A DNA stretch of 64,000 nt from CAKUFA01 sp963618735 (GCA_963618735.1 CAVEUM010000001.1:74294-138293); one strand, 5' to 3'. Counted from the first letter of the stretch, positions 7,649-15,968 are shown. Notes: generated from the sequence alone by a model not told the origin. Numbers and translations: made by a program.

Positions 7649-8827
7649 TTACTCAGCAAGGGCGGAAACGGACTGAGTCTTTTCAAAGTCAAACTCGCCA
7701 GTCTCGGTGTTAGCCTTCTTGATGTAAGCCATATCCTTGTTAGCGTCGCCGTTTTCATCGAAGGAGATGGAACCAGTGACACCGGTGTAGGTCACAGAAG
7801 GCAGAGCAGCTGCCACAGCGGCAGGATCGGTGGAGCCGGCGGCCTTCAGTGCTTCGATGGCCACGTTGTAAGCATCAAAGCCCAGCACGGACACAGCTGC
7901 CACGATGTCGTTGCCGCCGTTGTTGTTCAGCTTGTCGGGGTTGGCATTCAGCCAAGCCTTGTAGCCGGAAACGAATTCCACAGCGGCGGGATTGCTCTCG
8001 TCTTCAGCGAAGAAGGTGGACACGTACACGTCGATGTTCTTGCCCTTTGCAGCGTCCAGGATAACGGAGGATTCCCAAGTGTCACCAGCCATCAGCGGGA
8101 AGGAAACGCCCTGAGAAGCGGCCTGGTCAATGATCAGGGAAGCATAGGTGGTGGCGCAGGGAGCGAAGATCACATCGCAGCCGGCGTTCACAGCGTTGTT
8201 CAGATAAGCAGAGAAGTCGCTGGTGCCTTCGGGGAAGGTATCCTCAACAACCTCGCAACCCAGAGCCTTGAAGGCCTGCACGAAATAGTGGGCCAGGCCG
8301 TTGCCGTAATCTTCACCCAGCATGGAAAGCACATAGGCCTTCTTGCAGCCCTTGTCAGAAGCGAAGTTTGCCATCACGCTGCCCTGGAAGGGATCCAGGA
8401 AGCAAATGCGCCAGTAGTAATCGCACAGCAGGGTAACGTTGGGGTTGGTGCAGCTTACGCCAATGGCGGGAACACCAGCAGCCGCGAATACGTCGCCGCC
8501 AGCCATGGAGCAACCGGAGCCATAAGAACCAAGCACGATAGAAACACCAGAAGAAACCAGGGACTGGGCGGCCGTCACGGCCTTATCCGTTGCAGACTGG
8601 TTGTCAACAATCACCAGCTCAACATTGTAGGTTTCGCCGCCGATTTCAACAGTAGGAGTCAAAGACTGAGCATACTCAATACCAATAACTTCCTGCTTGC
8701 CGCCAGCACCGTTATCACCGGAGGAAGGCTCGAATACGCCGATTTTCACGGTATTTTCAGCGGAAGCGAAGGAGAGGCAGCTCAGTGCCAGAACAATCGC
8801 AAGAGTAAGTGCAGCTAGTTTCTTCAT
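7649..8827 (-). CDS. livJ: Branched-chain amino acid ABC transporter substrate-binding protein
   Basis: Extracellular binding protein of the Liv system, 392 residues from the ATG at 8827; a longer reading from an upstream TTG has no ribosome site, while GGAGG precedes the ATG. The signal peptide has a Lys pair, a hydrophobic core and an 'SFASA' cleavage site before 'ENTVKIGVFEPSSGDNG'. The mature part has the Leu/Ile/Val-binding (Peripla_BP_6) pattern, including 'VTAAQSLVSSGVSIVLGS' and 'YVLSMLGEDYGNGLAHYF'. There is no canonical lipobox (the only early Cys sits in ALSC), odd for a Gram-positive binding protein. First gene of the operon, with its own promoter. Confidence 0.93.
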   Translation of the reverse strand: MKKLAALTLAIVLALSCLSFASAENTVKIGVFEPSSGDNGAGGKQEVIGIEYAQSLTPTVEIGGETYNVELVIVDNQSATDKAVTAAQSLVSSGVSIVLGSYGSGCSMAGGDVFAAAGVPAIGVSCTNPNVTLLCDYYWRICFLDPFQGSVMANFASDKGCKKAYVLSMLGEDYGNGLAHYFVQAFKALGCEVVEDTFPEGTSDFSAYLNNAVNAGCDVIFAPCATTYASLIIDQAASQGVSFPLMAGDTWESSVILDAAKGKNIDVYVSTFFAEDESNPAAVEFVSGYKAWLNANPDKLNNNGGNDIVAAVSVLGFDAYNVAIEALKAAGSTDPAAVAAALPSVTYTGVTGSISFDENGDANKDMAYIKKANTETGEFDFEKTQSVSALAE

Positions 8828-8857
8828 GGTAGATGCCTCCTTTAATAGAATAAAGCG

Positions 8858-8886
8858 ATTATACACTGAAGAGATTGGAAATGCAA
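8858..8886 (-). promoter_or_regulatory. Predicted promoter of the liv operon
   Basis: On the minus strand, TATAAT (8858-8863) with TTGCAT (8881-8886) 17 bases upstream. It lies about 30 bases before the livJ start codon. Confidence 0.65.
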
Positions 8887-8934
8887 GTGTAGTACACGAA
8901 AAATGCAAAGTTGACGCCCGTCATGCAAAAAGGC

Positions 8935-8961
8935 AAAAAAAATGCACGAAATCGGTGCATT
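8935..8961 (-). terminator. Second (downstream) terminator of the amino acid ABC operon
   Basis: Seven-pair stem AATGCAC/GTGCATT followed on the minus strand by a run of Ts. It lies just after a stronger terminator at 8970-9009, giving a tandem stop ahead of the liv promoter. Confidence 0.6.
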
Positions 8962-8969
8962 CTCCCCGC

Positions 8970-9009
8970 AAAAAAAGACCGTGCCAGCGGAAATTTTGAC
9001 GGCACGGTC
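8970..9009 (-). terminator. Main terminator of the polar amino acid ABC operon
   Basis: Nine-pair stem GACCGTGCC/GGCACGGTC with a 15-base loop, followed on the minus strand by seven Ts. It lies 75 bases after the ATPase stop codon. Confidence 0.88.
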
Positions 9010-9083
9010 GGATAAAGCTGAAGCAAGCTGTGAATAAAATGAAAATAAAAATGCATGACGCCTGCAAAATCCTGCGGAAACGG

Positions 9084-9869
9084 TTAAAGACTCGTGTAGT
9101 TTGCAAGGAAATGGCGGGTGCGCTCGGCCGTTGGATGCTCGAACACTTCCTGCGGCGTACCCTGCTCCAGAATAACGCCATCGTCCATGAAGATTACCTT
9201 GCTGGCTACATCGTGGGCAAAGGACATCTCGTGGGTCACGATGATCATGGTGGTGTCGCGATCCGCCAGGGAGCGAATGACGCGGAGCACCTCGCCTGTC
9301 AGCTCGGGATCCAGCGCGGAGGTTGGCTCATCGAAGCAGAGGATATCCGGCTCCAGCGCCAGAGCACGGGCAATGGCGACGCGCTGGCATTGTCCGCCGG
9401 AAAGCTGGTGGGGATAATTGCTCATCCGATCCTGAAGACCCATCTGCGCCAGAAGCTGCTTTCCCTGCTCAACGGTTTCCTCATGAATACGGCGGCGCTG
9501 AGCCTTGTCCTTCACCTGCTCACGGAGCAGCAGTTCTTTGGCCAACACGACATTGTCCAGCGCGGTATACTGGGGGAAGAGATTGAAGGACTGAAATACA
9601 AGGCCGAAGTGCAGACGGCGGCGACGCAATTCTGCATCGCTGAGCGTTGATTTGCTTGATGCGTCCAGCAGCAGCTGATCACCAAGACGAACCGTACCGT
9701 GATCCGGTGTTTCCAGAAAATTCAGGCAACGAAGCAGTGTTGTTTTTCCACTGCCGGAGGATCCGATAATGGAGACCACATCGCCTTTTTCCATGGTAAA
9801 GGAGATGTCCTTCAGCACATGGGTCGTGCCGAAGGATTTGCTGATTCCGTTTACTTCTAACAAAGCCAT
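9084..9869 (-). CDS. Polar amino acid ABC transporter ATPase (GlnQ/HisP family)
   Basis: ATPase subunit of a polar amino acid importer, 261 residues. Motifs: Walker A 'GSSGSGKTTLLRCLN', Q-loop 'LVFQSFNLFPQYTAL', signature 'LSGGQCQRVAIARALA' (Cys in place of the common Gln), Walker B 'ILCFDEPTSALDPEL' and switch His in 'IIVTHEMSFAHDVA'. The second of two nearby ATGs (9869) is chosen because AAAGGAG lies 9 bases ahead of it, while it abuts the first ATG. Last gene of a three-gene operon with permease and binding protein. The substrate cannot be read; Gln, Arg, Cys or His are all possible. Confidence 0.93.
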   Translation of the reverse strand: MALLEVNGISKSFGTTHVLKDISFTMEKGDVVSIIGSSGSGKTTLLRCLNFLETPDHGTVRLGDQLLLDASSKSTLSDAELRRRRLHFGLVFQSFNLFPQYTALDNVVLAKELLLREQVKDKAQRRRIHEETVEQGKQLLAQMGLQDRMSNYPHQLSGGQCQRVAIARALALEPDILCFDEPTSALDPELTGEVLRVIRSLADRDTTMIIVTHEMSFAHDVASKVIFMDDGVILEQGTPQEVFEHPTAERTRHFLANYTSL

Positions 9870-9886
9870 GGGTGCCATCTCCTTTC

Positions 9887-10573
9887 TTAATGGAAGAAAT
9901 CCAGCTTCTTTTCTACCCAGTTGAATAGCAGGGTCAGCAAACCGTTGCAGATGAGGTAGTATACGCCAGTGAAGAACAGCGGCCAGATGACGCCCGAAAT
10001 GCCATGGGAACCCTTCATGAAGGAATATCCTGCCCAGATGATTTCCTGCAAGGCGATGATTCGCGCCAGAGAAGTGTCCTTCACCAGGGTGATGATCTCG
10101 TTCGCCATAGGCGGAACGATGCGCTTGATCATTTGCAGCAGCTTGATTTTGAAGAAAATCTGTCGGCGGGTCATGCCAAGCACCAGGCCGGCTTCTTCCT
10201 GTCCGGTGGGAATGCCCTGGATACCGCCGCGGAAAATTTCAGAAAAGTAGCAGGCATAGTTGATAATGAAGGCGATGGCCGCGGCAAAAAAACGTCCGGA
10301 TTCGCCGCCGCCCCAGATGTTGTTGCCAAGAATCAAACCAGGGAAATAGAAGATGATTAGCAGCTGAATCATAAGCGGCGTTCCGCGGATGACGTAAACG
10401 ATGCCGCGGCTGAGCCACTTCAGCGGCTTAAAGGAGGACATGGAAGCGAGGGAAATCACAAGCCCCAGCGGAACAGCACCTACAAGGGTCACGAAAAAGA
10501 GCTTCAGCGTTTGCAGGAAGCCTTCATTCAGTGCGCTGACAACGATGGGTAACTGCTCCAGCCAGGAATTCAT
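9887..10573 (-). CDS. Polar amino acid ABC transporter permease (HisMQ family)
   Basis: Permease of the same importer, 228 residues with five to six membrane segments. The family motif 'YVIRGTPLMIQLLIIFYFPG' follows the second helix, and the EAA loop 'GQEEAGLVLGMTRRQIFFKI' contacts the ATPase. 'VKDTSLARIIALQEI' is a further hallmark. Probably works as a homodimer, since only one permease gene is present. Confidence 0.94.
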   Translation of the reverse strand: MNSWLEQLPIVVSALNEGFLQTLKLFFVTLVGAVPLGLVISLASMSSFKPLKWLSRGIVYVIRGTPLMIQLLIIFYFPGLILGNNIWGGGESGRFFAAAIAFIINYACYFSEIFRGGIQGIPTGQEEAGLVLGMTRRQIFFKIKLLQMIKRIVPPMANEIITLVKDTSLARIIALQEIIWAGYSFMKGSHGISGVIWPLFFTGVYYLICNGLLTLLFNWVEKKLDFFH

Positions 10574-10613
10574 GGCAAAACCGCCCTTCCATGAAAAGTC
10601 AATGAGACAGGCA

Positions 10614-10643
10614 GAGGGGCCTTCCGCTTCCGAAAGGCTCCTC
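10614..10643 (-). promoter_or_regulatory. Intergenic hairpin between binding protein and permease genes
   Basis: Ten-pair stem GAGGGGCCTT/AAGGCTCCTC (one G-T pair) around a 10-base loop and no T-run after it on the minus strand. It is placed like the livJ-livH hairpin and may stabilise the upstream mRNA end or limit read-through. Confidence 0.5.
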
Positions 10644-10659
10644 CATGAGATGATAGGGA

Positions 10660-11439
10660 TTACTTCTGCTCAATCAGTGCGGCCTGCACACCGTAGGTCT
10701 GTGCGATGGTGTCCAGTGTGCCGTCTGCATAGGCGGTGGTCAGGAACTCATTCAGCGCGTCGGTCAAATCGGAACCGGTGCGGAAGCCAACGCCGTATTC
10801 TTCGGTGGTGAGGCTGACCGTGTAAGTCAGGGATGCATAGCTGGTGCCTTCACCAACCATGGCGGCGGCCATCAGGGCATCAATCACAGCGGCATCAGAA
10901 GTGCCGGCGGCAACTTCCATCAGGGCGTCTGCCTGGGAAGAAACAGGGGTGGCAGCGTAGCCCAGGGCGGCAATGGCAGCTTCGCCTGCACTGCCGGCTT
11001 CCACGGCGAAGGTCAGTCCCGCAAGGCTTTCCACGGTCTGATACTGATCGGCCGCATCTTTGGACACCACAACGACCTGCGCGTTGTTCAGGTAGGCTTT
11101 GGTGCAGTTCATGGCGCTCATGACCTCATCGGTCAGGGTCATGCCGTTCCACACACAGTCGATGTTTTTGCTGTTCAGCTCCAGCACCTTGCTGTCCCAG
11201 TCGATTTCGACAAACTCGACTTCCACACCCAGGGATGCTGCGAAAGCCTTGGCCAAATCGGCATCAAAGCCAATCCAGTCGCCGTTTTCATCCTTATAGT
11301 CCATAGGCTCGAAATCGGTGATGCCGACTACCAGCTTGCCCTTTTCCTTGACGTATGCCATGTCGGAATCTTCAGCAAACGCGCAAACAGTCATCATGCA
11401 CATAGCCAGTGCCAGCAGCATTGCGAACATCTTTTTCAT
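10660..11439 (-). CDS. Polar amino acid ABC transporter substrate-binding protein
   Basis: Extracellular binding protein (SBP_bac_3 family), 259 residues. The signal peptide ends at 'CAFA' before 'EDSDMAYVKEKGKLVVGI'. The core pattern 'FEPMDYKDENGDWIGFDADL' and 'ELNSKNIDCVWNGMTLTDE' holds the amino-acid pocket residues, and 'GLTFAVEAGSAGEAA' is the usual phosphate-loop-like turn. As in LivJ there is no clean lipobox. First gene of the operon, with GGAGG ahead of the ATG and a good promoter upstream. Substrate uncertain. Confidence 0.92.
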   Translation of the reverse strand: MKKMFAMLLALAMCMMTVCAFAEDSDMAYVKEKGKLVVGITDFEPMDYKDENGDWIGFDADLAKAFAASLGVEVEFVEIDWDSKVLELNSKNIDCVWNGMTLTDEVMSAMNCTKAYLNNAQVVVVSKDAADQYQTVESLAGLTFAVEAGSAGEAAIAALGYAATPVSSQADALMEVAAGTSDAAVIDALMAAAMVGEGTSYASLTYTVSLTTEEYGVGFRTGSDLTDALNEFLTTAYADGTLDTIAQTYGVQAALIEQK

Positions 11440-11506
11440 GGGGAAACGCCTCCGTTAATCATAATCATGTTGATGCGAGATGGCTTATTGCCTTCAACGC
11501 TTTATC

Positions 11507-11535
11507 ATACTAACACAAAAAAGCGAATGTGTCAA
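11507..11535 (-). promoter_or_regulatory. Predicted promoter of the polar amino acid ABC operon
   Basis: On the minus strand, a perfect TTGACA (11530-11535), a 17-base spacer and TAGTAT (11507-11512). It lies about 70 bases before the binding protein start. Confidence 0.7.
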
Positions 11536-11591
11536 CACTTTAGCGCAAAAAAGTTTCAAGAAATTTTGAACGACTATTTTCATTGGAGAAC

Positions 11592-11625
11592 AAAGAAAAA
11601 CACCTAAGAGATGAACTCTTAGGTG
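11592..11625 (-). terminator. Terminator of the Met tRNA pair
   Basis: Perfect ten-pair stem CACCTAAGAG/CTCTTAGGTG with a 5-base loop, followed on the minus strand by TTTTTCTTT. It lies 6 bases after the last tRNA. Confidence 0.9.
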
Positions 11626-11631
11626 TGATAG

Positions 11632-11705
11632 TGGCTCCGATAGGATTCGAACCTATGACACTCCGGGTATGAACCGAATGCTCTAGCCAACTGAGCTACG
11701 GAGCC
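11632..11705 (-). tRNA. tRNA-Met (CAT), elongator
   Basis: Cloverleaf read on the minus strand: acceptor GGCTCCG/CGGAGCC, D-loop AGCTCAGTTGGCTAGAGC, anticodon loop TTCATAC (CAT) in a TTCGG/CCGGA stem, and T-arm GGTTCGAATCC. The normal G1-C72 pair marks the elongator, not the initiator. Discriminator A; the CCA end is not encoded. (A C34-lysidine Ile tRNA also shows CAT, but the anticodon arm here fits Met better.). Confidence 0.9.
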
Positions 11706-11708
11706 ACA

Positions 11709-11785
<77 letters not shown>

Positions 11786-11815
11786 ACATTTGCCGTCTCA
11801 TCGGCGACAAGAGAT

Positions 11816-11844
11816 ATATTACACGATTTCATGCCAAAAGTCAA
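11816..11844 (-). promoter_or_regulatory. Predicted promoter of the Met tRNA operon
   Basis: On the minus strand, TTGACT (11839-11844), a 17-base spacer and TAATAT (11816-11821), about 30 bases before the initiator tRNA. Confidence 0.65.
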
Positions 11845-11921
11845 TACCTTTTTTCAAAAAATCTTCTTCAGAATATTTACCTGAAAAAATGCTTCCGTCT
11901 GGGGTATGCCTCGAAAATTTC

Positions 11922-11950
11922 TTGCCTGAAACATGAAAGTACGTTATAAT
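11922..11950 (+). promoter_or_regulatory. Predicted promoter of hutP
   Basis: TTGCCT, a 17-base spacer and TATAAT, ending 33 bases before the GTG start of hutP. No terminator-like hairpin that HutP could act on is visible in the short leader. Confidence 0.7.
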
Positions 11951-11983
11951 AGGTTCATTGTAAGGGCTTGGAGGTGAGCAATT

Positions 11984-12403
11984 GTGACAGGCGGAGAAAC
12001 GGATAGCCGTGAAGTTGCACGCGCGGCAATCCTGATGGCAATGTCTTCTTCAAGGCAGGAAGAAAACGCACAGAAGGCAGTTCTGGCGGAAGCAAATATT
12101 CTTGCGGCGGCAGCAGATTATGGCGGCGAATTTGTTCCTTCTATTATGAAAATGGTGGAGCGCTCGGTTGTTTGCGCAAAGCGAGAGGGACTCATAGGCG
12201 ATACCCATCACGAAGAGGGAACCATCGCCGGCGCGGCACGCGAGGCGCTCAGCCAGGTTACAACGAAAGCACTGGGGCTCAGCGTCGGCGGCAAAATTGG
12301 CGTCGCACGGCGCGGAGAGCATGTGGCCGTGGCTGTGTTCTTTGGCATTGGTCTTGGCCATTTGAACGAAGTGTGCGTGGGTATGGGACACCGTACCATA
12401 TAA
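11984..12403 (+). CDS. hutP: HutP family RNA-binding protein
   Basis: 139-residue HutP-like protein. In Bacillus subtilis HutP is a hexamer that binds L-His and Mg2+ and then the hut leader RNA, preventing termination. The family core is clear at the C-terminus: 'VGGKIGVARRGEHVAVAVFF' followed by 'GIGLGHLNEVCVGMGHR', with the His residues that bind metal. GTG start behind GGAGGTG. No histidine-use genes are in the window; the gene instead lies 24 bases before cmk, so its target RNA is probably something other than a neighbouring hut operon. That last point is inference. Confidence 0.88.
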   Translation: MTGGETDSREVARAAILMAMSSSRQEENAQKAVLAEANILAAAADYGGEFVPSIMKMVERSVVCAKREGLIGDTHHEEGTIAGAAREALSQVTTKALGLSVGGKIGVARRGEHVAVAVFFGIGLGHLNEVCVGMGHRTI

Positions 12404-12427
12404 TTGTAGAATGGAAGTGCAGTATTT

Positions 12428-13096
12428 ATGCCGTTGAATTTGGCAATGGATGGCCCTGTAGGTGCCGGCAAGTCAACCGTAGCAGACGCGGTGGCAAGCC
12501 GACTGAATATTTTGCATTTGGATACCGGAGCGATGTATCGTGCGGTTGGTCTGGCAGTGCTGCGACAGAAGGTTGACCTGTCCGATGAAGCGGCCGTGGG
12601 CGCTGTATGTGACACGCTGGCACTGGATGTCAGGCACGAAAACGGCGGACAGCGCACCATGCTGAATGGTGAGGATGTTACAGGATTAATCCGCACCGAG
12701 CAGGTTTCCATGGCGGCATCCACGGTGGCACGATATGCCCACGTTCGTCAGAGCATGGTAAAATTGCAGCAGGCGCTTGCCGCAAAGCAGGATATGCTGC
12801 TGGACGGCAGGGATATTGGCACAAAGGTGCTGGTGAATGCCGCGGTGAAGATTTATTTGACGGCTTCACCGGAGGAACGGGCGCGCCGCCGCTTTGAAGA
12901 GCTTCAGCGGAAGGGGACGAATGATACTTTTGAGCAGGTGCTGGAGGATCTGAAGCAGCGTGATGCACAGGATATGAACCGTGCTGTGGATCCCCTGCGC
13001 CCTGCGGAAGATGCAGTTATTGTGGATACAACGGGCATGTCCTTTGATGAAGTGGTGGACAAAATTGTCGGCATTGTGGAGGCGAAACAGGCATGA
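12428..13096 (+). CDS. cmk: (d)CMP kinase
   Basis: Phosphorylates CMP and dCMP with ATP, in the cytoplasm, for nucleotide recycling. 222 residues, normal length. P-loop 'MDGPVGAGKSTVADAVA' at the N-terminus, then 'HLDTGAMYRAVGL', 'LDGRDIGTKVLVNAAVKIYL' and the lid 'ASPEERARRRFEELQ'. The ribosome site is weak. Its stop overlaps the plsC start (ATGA). The order cmk-plsC-ispH/rpsA is common in Clostridia. Confidence 0.96.
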   Translation: MPLNLAMDGPVGAGKSTVADAVASRLNILHLDTGAMYRAVGLAVLRQKVDLSDEAAVGAVCDTLALDVRHENGGQRTMLNGEDVTGLIRTEQVSMAASTVARYAHVRQSMVKLQQALAAKQDMLLDGRDIGTKVLVNAAVKIYLTASPEERARRRFEELQRKGTNDTFEQVLEDLKQRDAQDMNRAVDPLRPAEDAVIVDTTGMSFDEVVDKIVGIVEAKQA

Positions 13097-13746
13097 GCGA
13101 AGCAAATGCAAAGGCACCTGCACAGGAAAAGCCAAAGAAGAAGTGGTCATTTTTCTACTTTCTGGCGAGGATTTTAGCCGCTATTGTGTTTCACACACTG
13201 GCACCTGTGTTCTACCATGGCAAAGAGAACATCCCCACAGAGCTGCCTTACATGATTATTGCCAACCATCGTTCCTTTATGGATCCGATTGTCATGGCTT
13301 ATGCGATTAAAAAGCATGATGTGACTTTCCTTGGCAAGAAGGAACTGGTGAAGAACAAGGCGGCACGGTTCATCCTGCGGAATATGCACATCATCCCCGT
13401 GGATCGCCATGCGACAGATATGGCCGCCATGCGTAACTGCATTGCTGCCCTGCGAAACAAGGAAATCCTGGGCATTTTCCCGGAGGGCACACGCCATCAC
13501 GAGGGACTGATGGACGAGATCGAGGGCGGTACGGCCATGATCGCCCTGCGCAGCGGCGTTCCGCTGATTCCTATGTACATCACGCCTAAGTTCCGCATGT
13601 TCCATCGCACGGACTGCTATATTGGCGAGCCGATTCCTACGGCAGACATCCGTGAAAAGGGTGTCAACAAGGATACCTGCGCGGAATTGCTGGCGCGCAT
13701 TACGGCGACCTATGCCGATATGGCGGAGAAAGCGAAGCGTTCCTGA
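13093..13746 (+). CDS. plsC: 1-acyl-sn-glycerol-3-phosphate acyltransferase (PlsC)
   Basis: Adds the second acyl chain to lysophosphatidate in phospholipid synthesis, at the membrane. 217 residues. An N-terminal hydrophobic stretch (residues ~18-40) anchors it. Catalytic HX4D is 'HRSFMD' (His59, Asp64), and the glycerol-phosphate binding motif is 'FPEGTRHHEG', with 'GVPLIPMYI' further on. Translationally coupled to cmk. Confidence 0.94.
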   Translation: MSEANAKAPAQEKPKKKWSFFYFLARILAAIVFHTLAPVFYHGKENIPTELPYMIIANHRSFMDPIVMAYAIKKHDVTFLGKKELVKNKAARFILRNMHIIPVDRHATDMAAMRNCIAALRNKEILGIFPEGTRHHEGLMDEIEGGTAMIALRSGVPLIPMYITPKFRMFHRTDCYIGEPIPTADIREKGVNKDTCAELLARITATYADMAEKAKRS

Positions 13747-13836
13747 AAGAATTTCTCTTTTTTTTAGAAAAAAGAAGGAATTTTGAATTTCACGGCGAAC
13801 GATAATCAACTAGAGCCTTTGTGAAAGGAGCTAGGT

Positions 13837-15831
13837 ATGCCACTGGAGATTGCGGAACATGCTGGATTTTGCATGGGTGTGAAGCGTGCCGTTCAGGCTG
13901 CTATGCAGGTTGCCCGGTCAGATGAAAAAGCCTGTACACTGGGTGAGCTGATTCACAATCCGCAGGTGGTCGCCGAGCTGGCCGCGCAGGGAGTTTCTCC
14001 TGTGCACGACATCGCTGAAGCGAAGGGGTACAAGGTTTTGATTCGCAGCCATGGTGTTGACCCGGAAACGCTGGAAGCACTGAAGCAAAACGGCTGTGCT
14101 GTTCAGGATCTGACCTGTCCCTTTGTGGATAAGCTCCATCGCATTGTTGCAGAAGGCTCAAAGGATGGCACCCCTGTGATTCTCGTGGGCGAGAAGGAGC
14201 ATCCGGAGGTTCGGGGAACCGCAGGCTGGGCACACGGCGAGGTTTATGCCGTGAATTCCGTGGAAGAGGCTGAATCCCTTCCCGCGATGGAGAAGGCTTT
14301 GGCTGCTGCGCAGACGACCTTCCCCCCTGAAAAATGGGAAGCGATTGTGTCTGTGCTTGAAAAGAAGATTCGCTCTCTTGATAAGCACTGCACCATCTGC
14401 TCGGCAACGGAAACACGCCAGAGAGAGGCTAAAGAGCTGGCCTCCAGGGCGGATGCGATGATCGTGATCGGCGGTCGGAACAGCGCCAACACAAAAAAGC
14501 TCTACGCGGCCTGTAAAGAACGGTGTCCGCGGACGATCTTGGTGGAGCGTGCGTCGGAAATACCGGCGGGCTTTGCAAATATCAATATCGATATCATAGG
14601 AATAACCGCTGGTGCTTCCACACCGGACGGTTCACTTAAGGAGGTTGTAACCCACATGACTGACACTGAATCCATGGACTTTGGCGCTTTGCTGGCTGCT
14701 GAAGAGCAGACCAAGCTTCGCCCTGGTCAGCAGATTACCGGCAAGGTGCTGACCGTATCCGACGACGACGTATGCGTGAGCATTCCTGGCTATAAGGCTG
14801 ATGGCCGCATCAAGCGCGCTGACCTCATGCAGGCTGACGTCAAAGTTGGTGACGAGATTGAAGCTGAGGTTATCAAGATTAATGACGGTGAAGGCGATGT
14901 GGTGCTGAGCCAGCGTAATATCGCAAACCGCAAGGCTTGGGACGCGCTGATGGCAAAGTATGACGCCGGTGAACTGGTTGTGGAAGGCGTCGGCAAGGAA
15001 GCTGTCAAGGGCGGCCTGATTGCTGATGTTGGCGGCGTGCGCGCTTTCGTTCCCGCTTCTCAGCTGAGCCAGCGTTATGTCGAGAAGATCGGCGACTTCG
15101 TGGGCAAGGACATGAAGCTGAAGATCATCGAAGTGGACAAGCAGAAGAAGCGCATCGTTGCAAGCCGCAAGGCTGTTGTCGTTGAAGAAGCTGCTGCCAA
15201 GAAGAAGGAAGCTTGGGACAAGCTGGAGGAAGGTATCGTGATCCATGGTATCGTTCGCCGCCTGACCGACTTCGGTGCTTTCGTTGATGTTGGCGGCGTT
15301 GATGGCCTGATCCACATCACCGACCTGAGCTGGGGCCGCATTAAGCATCCCAGCGAAGTTGTGCAGCCTAACCAGGAAGTGGACGTGAAGATCCTGTCTC
15401 TGGATCGCGACCGCGACCGTATCCAGCTGGGCTACAAGCAGCTGCAGGCTCGTCCTTGGGACAACGCTCAGGAGAAGTATCCCGAGGGTTCCATCGTTGA
15501 GGGCAAGGTTGTGCGCATCACCGATTTCGGTGCCTTCGTTGAGCTGGAGCCCGGCCTGGATGGCCTGGTGCACATTTCTCAGTGCGCTCTGAACCGCGTT
15601 GCTAAGGTGGAAGACGCCGTGCAGGTGGGTCAGACCGTTCGCGTGAAGGTTCTGAGCGTGGATCCTGAGAAGAAGCGCATTTCTCTGAGCATCCGTCAGG
15701 TGCTGGAAGAGGAAGCTTTCAACTACAGCGATGAGATCCCCGGCGACGCTGAGTTCGAGCTCGTTGCCACCGATGAGACTCCTGTGGAAGATCTGCCTCA
15801 GGCAGAAGCTGAGGACGCTCCTCAGGCGTAA
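13837..15831 (+). CDS. ispH: IspH (HMB-PP reductase) - ribosomal protein S1 fusion
   Basis: Two proteins in one 664-codon frame. Residues 1-~272 are IspH, the Fe-S enzyme that makes IPP and DMAPP in the last step of the MEP pathway; its three cluster cysteines sit in 'AGFCMGVKRAV' (Cys12), 'LTCPFVDKLH' and 'HCTICSATETRQREA', and 'GITAGASTPDG' is conserved. Residues ~285-640 hold four S1 RNA-binding domains; the last two, with 'RLTDFGAFVDVGGVDGLIHI' and 'ITDFGAFVELEPGLDGLVHI', are the clearest. This fusion is known from Clostridia. Codon 274 is an ATG with AAGGAGG 11 bases upstream, and codon use changes there toward GCT/GTT/GTC, so the S1 part may also be made alone. Acidic C-terminal tail. 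Confidence 0.93.
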   Translation: MPLEIAEHAGFCMGVKRAVQAAMQVARSDEKACTLGELIHNPQVVAELAAQGVSPVHDIAEAKGYKVLIRSHGVDPETLEALKQNGCAVQDLTCPFVDKLHRIVAEGSKDGTPVILVGEKEHPEVRGTAGWAHGEVYAVNSVEEAESLPAMEKALAAAQTTFPPEKWEAIVSVLEKKIRSLDKHCTICSATETRQREAKELASRADAMIVIGGRNSANTKKLYAACKERCPRTILVERASEIPAGFANINIDIIGITAGASTPDGSLKEVVTHMTDTESMDFGALLAAEEQTKLRPGQQITGKVLTVSDDDVCVSIPGYKADGRIKRADLMQADVKVGDEIEAEVIKINDGEGDVVLSQRNIANRKAWDALMAKYDAGELVVEGVGKEAVKGGLIADVGGVRAFVPASQLSQRYVEKIGDFVGKDMKLKIIEVDKQKKRIVASRKAVVVEEAAAKKKEAWDKLEEGIVIHGIVRRLTDFGAFVDVGGVDGLIHITDLSWGRIKHPSEVVQPNQEVDVKILSLDRDRDRIQLGYKQLQARPWDNAQEKYPEGSIVEGKVVRITDFGAFVELEPGLDGLVHISQCALNRVAKVEDAVQVGQTVRVKVLSVDPEKKRISLSIRQVLEEEAFNYSDEIPGDAEFELVATDETPVEDLPQAEAEDAPQA

Positions 15832-15847
15832 GTTTGATCAATATAGA

Positions 15848-15877
15848 GGAGGCAGGCCAATGGCTTGTCTCCTTTTT
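15848..15877 (+). terminator. Terminator after ispH-rpsA
   Basis: Ten-pair stem GGAGGCAGGC/GCTTGTCTCC (two G-T pairs), a 5-base loop and five Ts. Confidence 0.85.
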
Positions 15878-15968
15878 CCAATTCTCCGGAATTACCGTCT
15901 GTGTGACGAAAAAACCTTCCGCATGTTCTTTGAAGAACGCAGGGAATGGGCAACAGGGATGTGACATC

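Noticed and set aside
8881..8910. Upstream extension of livJ from a TTG codon
   Set aside because: It would remove the signal peptide from the N-terminus and cross the predicted promoter; the ATG at 8827 has GGAGG.
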